64,000 nt of DNA from Eucalyptus grandis. Taxonomy: Eukaryota; Streptophyta; Magnoliopsida; Myrtales; Myrtaceae. Position 1 is the first letter of the stretch, and each line of letters begins with the position of its first letter. A program made the position numbers and the translations under genes. The stretch covers positions 56,923,864 through 56,987,863 of the forward strand of contig NC_052614.1 in the NCBI RefSeq assembly GCF_016545825.1. Reading direction: 5' to 3'. The notes beneath the pieces are model-generated. The model saw only the letters and a program-made list of their open reading frames with translations. It did not search any database and was not told where the DNA came from. Below, one piece after another: positions 1 through 11,263 of the stretch.

Positions 1-69
1 CACATTAAGTCAAACAATATAAATCCTCCGTGTCAAATTTATTTTCTACAATGGTTTCTTGCTTAATTG

Positions 70-857
70 GGGACAGAAGAACAACCAAAGTGCTAAAACT
101 TGACACGGAATGACACTTAAGTGACAAAACTTCAGAAATGTACACTTATGTGCCAGTTTTGGAGTAAAGTGGAATACTTAAATGCCACTCTGGCCAAAAT
201 CTAGTCAAATGATAGATGTGGCAATTTTCCGGCGAGTTGGGTGCAAAATAGTGTCATTTTGCACGCTATCGTGGCGAGAAAATGCAAAAACGACGTCGTT
301 TTGTGTTGGATGTGTAAATAATTCATATAAAAATTAATTAAATTTAATTTAAACTTAATTTTATTTAAAATATTCTAAAAAATAAAAACTTAAAATAAAA
401 AACTTAAAATTAAAAAAATTTAAAATTTAAAAAGAAAAAGGGGGCGAAGGGGGTGGCTGAGGTGGCAACTTTTAGTTTTTAAATTTTAAGTTTTTAAGTT
501 TTAAGTTTTAAGTTTTTTTATTTTAAGTTTTTTTATTTTAAGTTTTTTATTTTTTAGAATATTTTAAATAAAATTAAGTTTAAATTTAATTTAATTAATT
601 TTTATATTAATTATTTACACATCAAACACAAAACGACGTCGTTTTTTGCATTTTCTCGCCATGTCAGCTTTGCAAACGACACCGTTTTGCACCAAACTCG
701 CCGGAAAATTACAATGTCACCATTTGGCCGGATTTTGGCAGAGTGGCACTCAAGTGTTTCACTTTACTCCAAACTGGCACTTCAATGTAATTTCCGAAGT
801 TTTGGCACTTAAGTGTCCCTCCGTGCCAAGTTTTAGCACTCCAGGTCTCCCAAACTC
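70..857. mobile_element. Foldback (long inverted repeat) element
   Basis: Two arms of about 370 bp (roughly 70-440 and 480-857) are reverse complements over nearly their whole length. They enclose a short GC-rich centre near 440-470. Both arms carry a palindromic AACGACGTCGTT block beside a TTTTGCATTTTCTCGCC-type segment. The 8-bp direct repeat CTTAATTG lies just outside each end (62-69 and 858-865), as expected for a target-site duplication. No transposase is visible, so it is non-autonomous; an 8-9 bp duplication fits Mutator-like or hAT-like mobilisation. The 82-residue ORF in the right arm is a by-product of the arm. Confidence 0.8.
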
Positions 858-865
858 CTTAATTG

Positions 866-1371
866 TGCTTGTTTCATGCTTCCACCATATTTGAGTAATA
901 AACTCATATCAAAGTTTTACGTTGTTGATGACAAGCAACGCTTGTCATTTCGCTAATTAGAAAAATGGCCAAAAACAGCTCATTTGAATCAAATTTAGAA
1001 AATTTAGAAAAATGACAATCATTGTATGAACAAAATCTCATCGAAACCGACTTCTTCAGCAAGTGTATCGCACAAATATTAGGCATCTTGTTCACTCTTG
1101 AATGCCAATCCAACTGTCGGTACGCACACCCATGACCTAGATATTTAAAATGGCCAAATCAGCTCATTTGAATCAAATTTCGAAAATGTATCAATGCAAA
1201 ATGAGAGCCAAATTGAAAACATTCCACATAGTTGTTATAGACGATAAAAATGATGTAGTGTTCACTCCTAGTTTTAATCCAACCACGGGAGGATGTCTGG
1301 ATCTTTGGGGTTTTCCACATACCATTATATAAGTTATTTAAATAATTTTCTACGTGATTTACACTTCCGTG

Positions 1372-1445
<74 letters not shown>

Positions 1446-4250
1446 TAATTTAAGATTTAATTTCTTTTTTTTTTCTACGTATCATTCTTCTTGGCAAACC
1501 TCTCTTTCTTTTGTAGTGTATTTTTCTGCAGAGCCATTTTCTTTGGTTTTCATTTTCTTCCGAAAAGAAATCTTCTTTTAAGGTTTTGCGGTCTATTTTA
1601 AAGGAAGTGCTAATAAGTTTATTTGAAAATTGAAAACATGAGCAAGGTACATTTGCCAGGATGAATACGTAGATGATTCTTCTAGAAATGTAGGATCAAT
1701 CCTATAAGTAAAACATGGCACTTGTTCTTCTGTTTTTCTAATTCCATTGCAAACTATTCACTAGTCTCTTTTTTTTCTGGGATAAGTGAGTGTGACGATC
1801 AAGAAGGTGCTTCATACGAAATTCTTGTCCGAATTATTTCTTTATTTAACTCTCCTATGTTCAATGTCATCGATCTACTTTTATTGAACATAATTTCTAT
1901 GTCTCAACCTTCACATTTTCTAGAAAAAAATACCATAAAAAATTTTTAAAATATGTTCATCGTATCTCCAACACTCTTGCACTTCTTTTGGATCTTTAAA
2001 AATGCCAAATTTATACTCACTTGACACATGTACTCTCCGTCATAATTCTATCAAAGATCATCCTAAAAAAATCCTACTGCTTTTGTAGACGGTAGAATGC
2101 GAGAGAAGTTGCTGTGGCACCGTGAAAACAACGACGTTGGCATGGTGGTTGACGTGGACTACAAGGGTGCCATTTTGCGCTCCCTCGGTTGCTGAAGTCA
2201 ATTTGGGGCAAATTTCTAGGGGTTCATGGTTTGTGTTTAGCCCGGATATATCCAAATCGAGCTTCGATTCAACTTGAGCGACTGATTACAGGTTCACATT
2301 GTTCCAAATCCGTGGTTGTTTCTACTGTCTGGCGTTTTTCTGATTCTAGGTTTTGCCCCATTTTCTTGCTCTTTAATTATGTCATTACCAGAGTTTGTGC
2401 ATTTTTGCCTCGTCAAGATTCCTGTGAAGAGTTTTTTGCTTCATGTACTTTGTAACCCCTAAAAATTACGTTTCTTACTCCTGCAACATGAGGTTCTTTA
2501 TTTTACATGCTCATCGGAAGAAATGGTTTATATTTTGTATTACTCAATTTTATCAACTCCTTAATTTTCTCATATCTGTGGTGCATCTACATCTTGCCAG
2601 TATTCTGTACTGTGATCAGGATTAGATACCGCTGAGATTTGATAATTCAATGCAAATATAGTAGTTGAATGTACCACTGGGAACCTGGGACTGAGATACT
2701 GCTAGTGTGAACTTGGTGCTCTCATCGTTGTTTAGTGCTCTGAAAGGCTACTCTACTTAGATTTAATTGGCTTATTGGATTTGTTCACCGGAATCATTTT
2801 GCCGAGCGCATTGTTCTTGTTGCGCCACACGTGCTTTTGAATGCCGGGGCAAGAAGATAACAATGACCCCTGAGCTATAGAGAAGTAGATGTCTGTCTTG
2901 GCTTTCTCTTTAGTTATTCGAGCTAGTTACGAGTCACTTTGTTATTTCCATAATTTTCTGTTGCATTATGCAATAGTTAAGTTTCAAGATTCTAATGATC
3001 ATATGTTGGCTAGTAGAAGGAGGTTCTATCATTGGAGGTGATGGTTTGTCAATCTTCTACAACAAATTAGGGATTGATGAATTGGTACATTGTCATTTGA
3101 AATGGTCATTTGTAATGGCCAATTGTATAGGACCAGTTCACTATCATATGTTGTTCACTATGGATGACTAGCTTAGCATTACGTGCTGTGTATTGGCCAG
3201 TAGAGTGTTAGACAAGGATATGGTTACTTTGCTATATGCCATGTATTGTTGAATTTAATTTGTTGTAATGTGTTTGAAGGCCTCTGTTTCACATAATTTC
3301 TAGTGTTTCCATTAATCAACCTGTTTTGCTATATGTTGTGCTTTGCTTAATTTGAAGTTCCTGTCTAAAAGCATGCACTATTGGAATTTGAATTGCTTGC
3401 TTGTATCGGGCAAGTTGATGATTGTGGTTTTTCTCAAATGGATTGTTCTGAAATCCTCATTCCATGGCAGAGAAGCGATTTTGGATTGATCAATGAGAAG
3501 AAAGTGTTGGCAAATAGTATTGGAAATGTGGAATTTAGTTGAAAGTATCTAAGGAGAAATTCCACTTTCTCAAAATGTAGCTAGAAAGGAGTAGGCGACA
3601 GGACAACAAGATGCAAGTGGAAGTGTCTCCACTGGAAGCAAAGGTAAAGATCTATTTTGGAAGCAGAAGGAAATTGAACTATTTGAGAGGAATAGCTGTA
3701 TTGAAAGGATTGATGTGCCCAACTCTAATGTTGAAGTTGGACCCCAAAAAAAAAATAAAAAAATAAATAAACAACATTCATTTAGATTGACAATAATGTT
3801 GGATTGGGGATGGTTGTGTTGTTTGTCTATCTTTTTTGCTTCTTGGTAGTGTTAGTGGAGGGTAGATGCGAGGCAAGACCAACATTATGATGCAAAAAAA
3901 GTGAAACAATGTTAAACTGTATCAGCAAAATCCAAGTTCAACCATGTTCAATGTATTAAAAAAATCCATGTTCAACTGTGTTGTCTGTAGAGAAAGGTGT
4001 CATGTTCCCTATAATGCATATTTATTTCAGATTCCTATAGTGAAACTATCATATTATCATGTCGCACATTGAAAAGGTAAAGGATTTAGGTCCTTAAAAC
4101 TTTTAATAACTATGGTCATCCTAACTGGAAGTGAATGGATTTGCTTGGAGATGAAGAAAATAATAAATAGAGCCACCACGCACCCACAAACAGAGCAACT
4201 ATGGCCAATTATTTGCTTCCAATGAGGTCTAAAAACCTCTCTTCACTTAG
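866..4250. other. Intergenic stretch, no gene supported
   Basis: AT-rich sequence with only short ORFs on both strands. The part from about 2050 to 3700 is less AT-rich and has intron-like T-rich runs and possible acceptor sites near 2290 and 2390. It could hold untranslated exons of a gene, perhaps the NF-YA relic downstream, but no conserved peptide is readable. Confidence 0.5.
1376..1445. repeat. (TA)n and (TATG)n compound microsatellite
   Basis: About 34 bases of TA dinucleotide repeat run into seven or so TATG tetranucleotide repeats. Confidence 0.95.
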
Positions 4251-4254
4251 AACT

Positions 4255-4436
4255 CGGATGATTACAATAGGAAAAACCAAGTGGACAAATTAGTATATGG
4301 TTCAGAAAATAGGAAAAAGAGGAAATTACAACCAACTTAAAAGATTACAATAGAAAAACACCAACTGCACATTAGCTACCAAGATGCTGTATGGTTCAAA
4401 CAATAGAAAAAAGAGGAAATTTACAACCAACTCAAA
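4255..4436. repeat. Two-copy tandem duplication, about 90 bp
   Basis: A unit with GATTACAATAG near its start and AGGAAATTACAACCAACT near its end occurs twice in a row (about 4256-4338 and 4339-4434), with small indels. The 91-residue ORF that begins in the second unit has no recognisable domain. Confidence 0.7.
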
Positions 4437-4859
4437 TGATCACAACACATCCATCACAGAAGAGCCATCACAACCATATGTCATTGTTCTATTAGTCTTT
4501 GTAGTGGCTGCTGTACCAAGTCCTTCCTTCCTATCCTTGTGCTTCAAAGAAATTAAAAGAAGATCAGCATACTCCATCTTGGAATCATCAGTAAGAGCAT
4601 TTAACAAGAATCGATACTCCCAAATACTTGCAAACCAATATCATGTTGGAACTGAGTAACTTTACAAAGTGAATTCCTCGGAAAAAGCTTCACTAGATAA
4701 TTGTGATTTTAAAAAAAGTATTTGGGAATTCTTAGAGTCCAAAAGCATGTGTTTTTTTTTTTTTTTTACTTTTAAATTTTTAACCGAGCCACCCAGTAAT
4801 ATACAATTCTATCCAAAATTAGTCAGAAGGCTTATATTGGTAAAATATTAAAAGTATTA

Positions 4860-5642
4860 GGAAAAAAGCTACAAAAAACCCTGAACTTTGCCCAAAGTGA
4901 CACATTTACCCCAAACTTTTTTTTTGTGACGTGAAAAACCCCAAACTTTTCAAATCGTGACACATTTACCCCATTAAGAGCATTTTTGTCTTTTTATTCT
5001 ATTTTCTCCTTCTTTTTTTTCTTTTTTTCTTCTTATTCCCTCCGCCGACCATGGCAAAGCCAATGGAGAGAAGCCGGCGTCCAGCAAGGGTCGCCCTCGG
5101 CGTCAGGTGAGGGAGGCCCTCGCTAGCATTGGGCAAGGGCGGACCTTGTTGGCGTCGGGCGAGGGTCGTCCTCACCAGATGCAGGCGAGGGCCACCCGAC
5201 GCGCCGGCGAGGGCGGGGACACCCTCGCCCGACCTCACCCGGCGTCGGGCGAGGACAGCCCTTGCTAGATTTGGCGAGGGTGCCATCGCCGGACGCAAGT
5301 GAGGGCTGCTCGACACCAGCGAGGGCCGCCCTAGCCCGACGTCGGCGAGGGTGACCCTTGCCGATGCCGGCTTCCCTCCGCCGGCCAGCCAACGAGGGAA
5401 GAGAGAAGGAAAAAAAATTTAAAAAATTTAAAAACATGGAAAGACCAAAATTCCCTATAATTTTGGGGTAAATGTGTCACATAAACAAAAGTCCAGAGTT
5501 TTTAGTGTCACAAAAAAAAAAAAAAGTTTGGGGTAGATGTGTCCTTTGTTGGCAAAGTTCAGGATTTTTCACATCACAAAAAAAAAATTGGGTTAAATGT
5601 GTCACTTTGGGCAAAATTCAAGATTTTTCGTGGCTTTTTCCC
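4860..5642. mobile_element. Mutator-like foldback element with GC-rich core
   Basis: The ends match as inverted repeats: left GGAAAAAAGCTACAAAAAA, and a right end that reads GGAAAAAGCCACGAAAAAT on the complement. The arms repeat phrases about 'GTGACACATTTACCCC' and 'AAACTTT'. A near-identical 9-bp duplication flanks it: AAAGTATTA at 4851-4859 and AAAGTACTA at 5643-5651. The centre (about 5040-5400) is strikingly GC-rich, built from GGCGAGGG/CCCTCGCC words, and is open in several frames on the minus strand. Those frames overlap one another and look like composition artefacts. No transposase is present. Confidence 0.8.
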
Positions 5643-5696
5643 AAAGTACTATGACTAAATTTTTCGAGATTGAAAAATTTATAATTGAATTGGAAT

Positions 5697-5697
<1 letters not shown>

Positions 5698-5738
<41 letters not shown>
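5698..5738. repeat. (TA)n microsatellite
   Basis: Uninterrupted TA dinucleotide run of about 40 bases. Confidence 0.95.
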
Positions 5739-5746
<8 letters not shown>

Positions 5747-5954
5747 TCCCATTGTAAAGTCAAAGCCTCCAAAAACCGTTCGCGGAAGTTGAGGGGTTTT
5801 CTTTTCCCCTCTATTTTCTTTTTATTGGGGGGCCAAAATGGAAGTAAGAGTTGTTAAGAGCTCCTTATATGGGAGTGGATTGGATTCCAATCTTGGGCTT
5901 GCAGAGTGCAAGATGCACAGGCCCCAATAGTATGTTGAAGCACTTCACACTCAA

Positions 5955-6560
5955 ATAACTCTTTCTATATAATTAATTTAATCCTAAATCTTTTGACAAT
6001 TTGTTAAAATAGTCCATCCAGCAAAATTTTGCCAAAAATAATTGGCATGGTCATCAAGCATCTTACACGACATAGCCAACGCCCGATTGACATTGATGTG
6101 AATAATTTGTGCAATTTTTTACTATTATATCTAATTTGTTTTCCTTTTTTTTTTCCATATATCTTCTTTTATGTCTTCTATTTTTAAATGAGGTCATGGA
6201 CATCTAGTGAGGGCGTCATTGCCTTCACCCAAGCCCTTGCCAAGATCCAAGCGACTTCATTTACGGTTGGTTGGCGAGCTTGCGCACACAAAGTTAGAGG
6301 AAAGATGAAAGAAAAGAAGAAAACATTTCAAAAAAAGTTCAAAAAATTGCAAAACTTTACCATGTTAGTGCCAATCGTCCTACTCACTAACTCTATCATG
6401 TAGGATGAATGGCGTTAACTAAACCACCATGTTTGCAATTTTTACAAAAATTTGCTGAAATGACTAAATTGGCAAATCGTCAAAAAGTATATGACTAAAT
6501 TAGGCATAATCTTTTGATAAAAAAAAAATTGGCATAATTGAAAAGTTTAAGAATGAATTG
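5955..6560. mobile_element. Probable degenerate foldback element
   Basis: The left side has 'aatcctaaatcttttgacaa' type sequence, and the right side reads similarly on the complement ('attcttaaacttttcaatta'). The middle has a small GAGGGCG-containing GC-richer core, like the other foldback elements here. No convincing target duplication was found, so the ends are approximate. Confidence 0.45.
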
Positions 6561-6599
6561 GCTGCTATAAGATAGGTTCGAGATTTTTTCGGACAATTA

Positions 6600-8720
6600 T
6601 TTTGAAAAAATTTGGTAGAGTTTTGGCACAGTTTTTTTTTTTTTTTTTTTTTGTGTGTTTTGGCACAGTTTGAGTGTCCCCTCTTTCTCCATGTCATTTC
6701 TATATATACTCTCAGTATTTCCATTAACCATCATTGCAGCTCATGCATGATCCCCACTCTAATTGCTCCACATTTCCATGATTTCCTCTACTTCCACGAT
6801 TTAAGTTACTCCTAAGGTAATCGCGTGTATGCAATAATTGCCCATTCATTCAAGATTCAATCTATTCTATAATTGTTCCAGTATTTAACTCAAATAGGGC
6901 GAGCTGCCCTTTCCATACGATAGTCAAAATGCCCAGCAACACACCTCAAATCAAAGTCATGTCACGCCACCTCTAGGTGAAGTTAAACTAGATAAGCTTC
7001 AAATCGAAGTTGGGCCTTTTGTAACTGGACTCTTTATACTTCACTGATAGTTGAAATCTCTCCTCAATATTTGAGCCATAAATGTTCACCACTAACTAGA
7101 GCTAAAGAATAATGTTGTGAAAATCTCTAAAAGGGTAGTACTGAAAAAGTAAGAGTACCAATGAGAGTTATATGATAAGAACTATGATTTTCATCTCTCA
7201 TTTTACTAGTACTTTTTCTTACTGCATTTCAATCATGCCTTGCCATGCATCCCATGATTGATAAGCTACTTTTGACCTTTAAAGTGACCAGATCGACAAA
7301 GACCAAATTAGTCTTGGTCATCTTCACTTTTTGCTAGTAAGGTTCACACATTATTACTTCATAATGAAAATTGTTAAGAACTAGCATTTTCATTTCTTTG
7401 CTTTTACTAATACTTTATCTTACTGCATTTCATATCATATTTCCACCACTGAAGTTGTTTCATGATGTCGATGTTGCGCATCATGCATTCTGATAGAGCT
7501 ACCTTTGATCTTAAAGTGAACCGGCCAATAAAGACCAAGATTAGTCTTGGTCCTCTTCACTTTTTTGTTGGTGAAGGTTCACACATTATTCCTTCATATT
7601 GAAAAATGTTGACAACTATCATTTTCATTTCTTTGGTTTAGTAACATTTTATCTTACTACATTTCATATCATATTTCCATTGATGAAATTGTTTCATTAT
7701 TCTGATGGCGTGCATCACACAATTGATGAAGCTACTTCTGATCTTTAAAGTGAGCTGGCCGATAAAGACCAAGTTTGTCTTGGTCATCTTCACTTTTTTG
7801 CTAGTAAGGGTTCATACATTATTTGTTCATATTGAAAAATTTTAACAACTATCATTTTCATTTGCCTACTTTACTAACATTTCATCTCATTGCACTTCAT
7901 ATTATATTTCCACAGATGCAATCATTTCATCATTTTGTCGGCATGCATCACATGATTGATAAAGCTACTTTTGACCTTTAAAATGAGCCAACCGACAAAG
8001 ACCAAGTTAGTCTTGGTCGTCTTCACTTTTTTGCTGGTGAAGGTTCACACATTATTCCTTCATATTGAAAAATCTTGACAACTATCATTTTCATTTCTCT
8101 GCTTTAGTAACACTTTATCTTACTACATTTCATATCATATTTCCATTGATGAAATTGTTTCATCATTCTGATGGCGTGCATCACACAATTGATGAAGCTA
8201 CTTCTGATCTTTAAAGTGAGCTGGCCGATAAAGACCAAGTTTGTCTTGGTTGTCTTCACTTTTTTGCTAGTAAGGGTTCACACATTATTTGTTCATATTG
8301 AAAAATTTTAACAACTATCATTTTCATTTGCCTACTTTACTAACATTTCATCTCATTGCACTTCATATTATATTTCCACAGCTGCAATTGTTTCATCATT
8401 TTGTTGGCGTGCATCACATGATTGATAAAGCTACTTTTGACCTTTAAAATGAGCCAACCGACAAAGACCAAGTTAGTCTTGGTCGTCTTCACTTTTTTGC
8501 TGGCACATTATTGGTTCATATTGAAAACCTCCACTCAATTCCAACCCCACAGTCACAGATTCAGACCCATCTTTTTCTTTAGAGATAGGGAGACTTTCTT
8601 CATGGGTCTCACTCAATCTCTATCTATTGTGTACAGTGGGTGCACAGTGTTGCCTCGTGCGTAAAAGATAAGAAAAATAGAAATTTGCGCCCCCTAATAT
8701 AGACATAATTACAAATCCCA
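6600..8720. repeat. Segmental duplicate of 13.3-14.3 kb
   Basis: Ordered similarity with 13320-14260 includes 'gagttttggca', 'actcctaagg.aatcg', 'gaagttaaac..gataagct', 'aataatgttgt.aaaa', and at the far end 'gtgggtgcacagt.ttg' followed by 'gacataattaca.atcccatcc'. The two copies are diverged. The main difference is the number of internal 233-bp units: six here and one at 13.9 kb. No coding potential is evident. Confidence 0.75.
7185..8510. repeat. Tandem array, 233-bp unit, about six copies
   Basis: The anchor word GTCTTGG occurs at 7311, 7544, 7777, 8010, 8243 and 8476, spaced exactly 233 bp each time. Each unit contains 'tttcatcatt..g.tggcgtgcatcac', a GATAAAGACCAA block and 'ggttcacacattatt'. 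Units 3 and 5 are nearly identical, as are units 4 and 6, which gives a 466-bp higher-order period. No open frame runs through the array. Confidence 0.9.
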
Positions 8721-9221
8721 TCCGCCCAACTTATTCTTTGCATCCTAACCCTCACATCTTACATTTGTCTGTCATAGTTACCACTAGCAATACTTTCACC
8801 AGGTCAAGACATCTGTAGATAAGAGCAACTAAGATAAAGTAATAAATAGAGCGAGTGACTAAGAGAGTGCTAACGATATCATAACAGTGACAATATAAAT
8901 TGATAGCGATTATAAGTTCGCTAGATTATAAAGTCATTGTTATCATGCAACTAAACACTATTTACACATCTCTCTTCCTCAGCCATATAGTGTCTTGTCA
9001 CTACCCTCTAGTGATGCCAAGCAATTGTCGGATCCATGAGATAACCACCACTACTAGCAGCTAGGTTGGACCAATCGCTCATCCCCTATCTCTTGTCTCG
9101 GATCCATGTGCTTGTGGCTAACAAATCCATTAAAATCCTTTATAATATTGAGGGTTTTTTTTTCTTTTGATAAAGTATATGATTTTTTTCCACTGTTGAA
9201 CGAAATGTCAATTGCTACTTC

Positions 9222-9303
<82 letters not shown>

Positions 9304-10290
9304 TTGTGAATAATGCCAGCTTGTACATGTGACAGTGGACAGCACGGAAAAATAAGAAGGGAACAAAAGTACCCTTCCCATATTTTTGACAATTTTAAGC
9401 TCAAGACTTGGCTGTATAGAGCTGCGTTTCTAAAGCACGAGAAGCAATTTGCCTATAAAGTCAAGGTGGGGACAAATGCTCTTACCCAGATAGGTGCAAT
9501 TAAGGGATGGAACCTAAATGACTAAAGAGCGGTGAGATACTCTACCAAGTCATTCCTAAAATCAATAGATTTTCTCCAAATGAAAAGAGAAACATTCATT
9601 AGAGAGAGATAATAGTTAACAAAAAAAAATGAAAGAAAATATATCAACACAATGAAACAAAAAGAAAGCGCATAAACCTTAAGCATCAACAAATTAATAA
9701 AGGTTTGGATGATTTGTGGAGTGATACATGTGAGGTAGTCTGTTGGTTATTGATTTAGTAGCAGGATTCAAACATAAAGAAAAGATACGTTGACAAAAAT
9801 TTTATTTGGTCCAGTGTCAATATAAAAAATAATTTACCCTTCATTGTATAATTAACATGTTGAAAAGCTATCTCAAAACACACATGTCACATATTGAATG
9901 TTAAATCCATTAAAAAATTACATTGGTATTAAAATAATAATAATCTTTAGTGAATTAGGCAGATGCTCATTCAACATTGATATATAAAAAATATGAATGG
10001 AAATGAGAATGACGTGAACTCAAAGTTTTGAGATACAAGCTTCATCTTAAGAAAGAAAAGAACTTTTTGTGTATGAGAGATCATTCTATACATGAAGTAG
10101 AACGTAGTAAAATTTAATGTGATTGCACAATTTATTCAATTTTAAAAAGAAGAGGAAAAATGCAAAATACTTAATAGCCATACTATTTAATAAAAACACC
10201 ATCTAAATTACTATTGAAAATACAAAGAAATGTGTCTATTAGAACTTAGTATCTTGAGAAGAGGTGTCTGCATTTATTTTATTTTAAAAA
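8560..10290. repeat. Segmental duplication, copy A (relative of 43.8-46.2 kb)
   Basis: The order of matched blocks is the same as in 43800-46235 continuing at 59319. The blocks are 'gcttgtggctaa.aaatc', '.taatatt', 'gataaa.tatatgattttttt', 'aagggaacaaa.gta', 'attaacatgttga', 'aagcttcatctt', 'gagat.attctatacatgaagta' and 'aaaatacaaagaaatgtg'. Copy A lacks the foldback element and the 13-kb retrotransposon found in the other copy, so it shows the pre-insertion arrangement. No recognisable gene. Confidence 0.7.
9222..9305. repeat. (ATT)n microsatellite
   Basis: About 27 consecutive trinucleotide units. It makes poly-isoleucine ORFs on both strands that are not genes. Confidence 0.97.
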
Positions 10291-10481
10291 CATATTCATC
10301 TCTACGGTGCTTGTTCCTTATATTTGTCAAGTTATATTTGGTGGTTGGTGCTTCTAAAGGATGAGATGAAAAGAGAACAATTGAGAAAGAATCTTTGTTA
10401 CAATGCTAACAATTTATTCATGCTTATCTTTAATTGTGTTTCTTTTGCAATTAGCAAAGAGTACTAAAAATTGCTGTTTTT

Positions 10482-11263
10482 TTGACGAAAGTCTTTCTTG
10501 CACACCCCTTGTTTATGTTGTCTGAGGTGCTCTGTCACGCAATAGATAAAATATCTGAATTCTGCATTATGCCATCTGAGAGATCTTATTTTGGGCAGGC
10601 TTATTCTTTTGTCAGTATTCCTCATGCTAGGATGCTTCTACCTCTTAACCTGGTAGAGGCAGAAGGGCCCGTTCATGTAAATGCTAGGCAGTATCACGAG
10701 ATTTTGAGACGAAGACAAGCATGTGCTAAGCTTGAAAAGCAAACATCAAAGTTAGAAAAGTGAATTGTCTTTTTTATGCATGTTGATTTGGAAGCCCCTT
10801 CCGGACTTTGCCAGTTATAAAAATTAATTTAAAAAAATTATTTGAAGGTGTTCCGCTTGTGTTTGCTTCCATAGCTACATGCTATACTGTCATTAGATGC
10901 TATTTTTAGGAAATTCTATTTCGTGGGAAATAGTCTGACTACATGCTTCATCTTCGTTACAGCTTTTGCAGCTATCTCAGCATTTAATTCACTGGGGATA
11001 AACTTAATTGATATCTTTTCTTTGCTCGTTCTCTGACATGGTTGTCATTCCTCTCTCTTGTCTTGGTTTAGTTGGATCTATAGCTGTATCTTCATGAGTC
11101 GCAGCACCAGCATGCCATGAGAAGAGCCACAGGAAGTCGAGGGCAGTTTCTTGATCCAAGTAAAATCAATGCTTCGAATGATGCAGCTGAGGAGAAGGGC
11201 ACAAATTCTGCTCCTGCTCTATCTCCCAATCTGCCAGTTCATTGGGCTCTATTTGGCACCTGA
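10482..11263 (+). pseudogene. NF-YA (HAP2/CBF-B) transcription factor fragment, two exons
   Basis: NF-YA is the CCAAT-box-reading subunit of nuclear factor Y. Exon A (coding part about 10555-10760) encodes the subunit-interaction helix, with the hallmark VNARQYHEILRRRQ. Exon B (11084-11263) encodes the DNA-binding part, LYLHESQHQHAMRRATG, then a short tail and a TGA. In the family the second motif is HESRHxHAxxRxRGxGGRF. Here R is Q in HESQH, the RARG arginine is T, and GGRF has become RGQF, all at residues normally needed for CCAAT contact. Exon A runs into TGA just past a weak donor (AAAA|GTGAAT), and joining it to the AG acceptors before exon B does not keep frame or meets a stop. The N-terminal exons were not found. 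The family assignment is secure; that it is a decayed copy is inference, and an unusual splice form is the alternative. Confidence 0.75.

Noticed and set aside
2189..2455. 88-codon ORF with possible splice sites
   Set aside because: No domain, and the splice-like sites inside it would break the frame; kept only as possible untranslated exon sequence.
3450..3670. Possible upstream NF-YA exon ('gatgcaagtggaagtgtctcc')
   Set aside because: A short peptide-like stretch only; no conserved NF-YA N-terminal motif and no reliable splice pair.
4999..5437. Arg/Ala/Pro-rich ORFs on the minus strand
   Set aside because: They lie in the GC-rich core of a foldback element, overlap each other in different frames and show no domain.
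9054..9404. Poly-isoleucine ORFs on both strands
   Set aside because: They are translations of an (ATT)n microsatellite.
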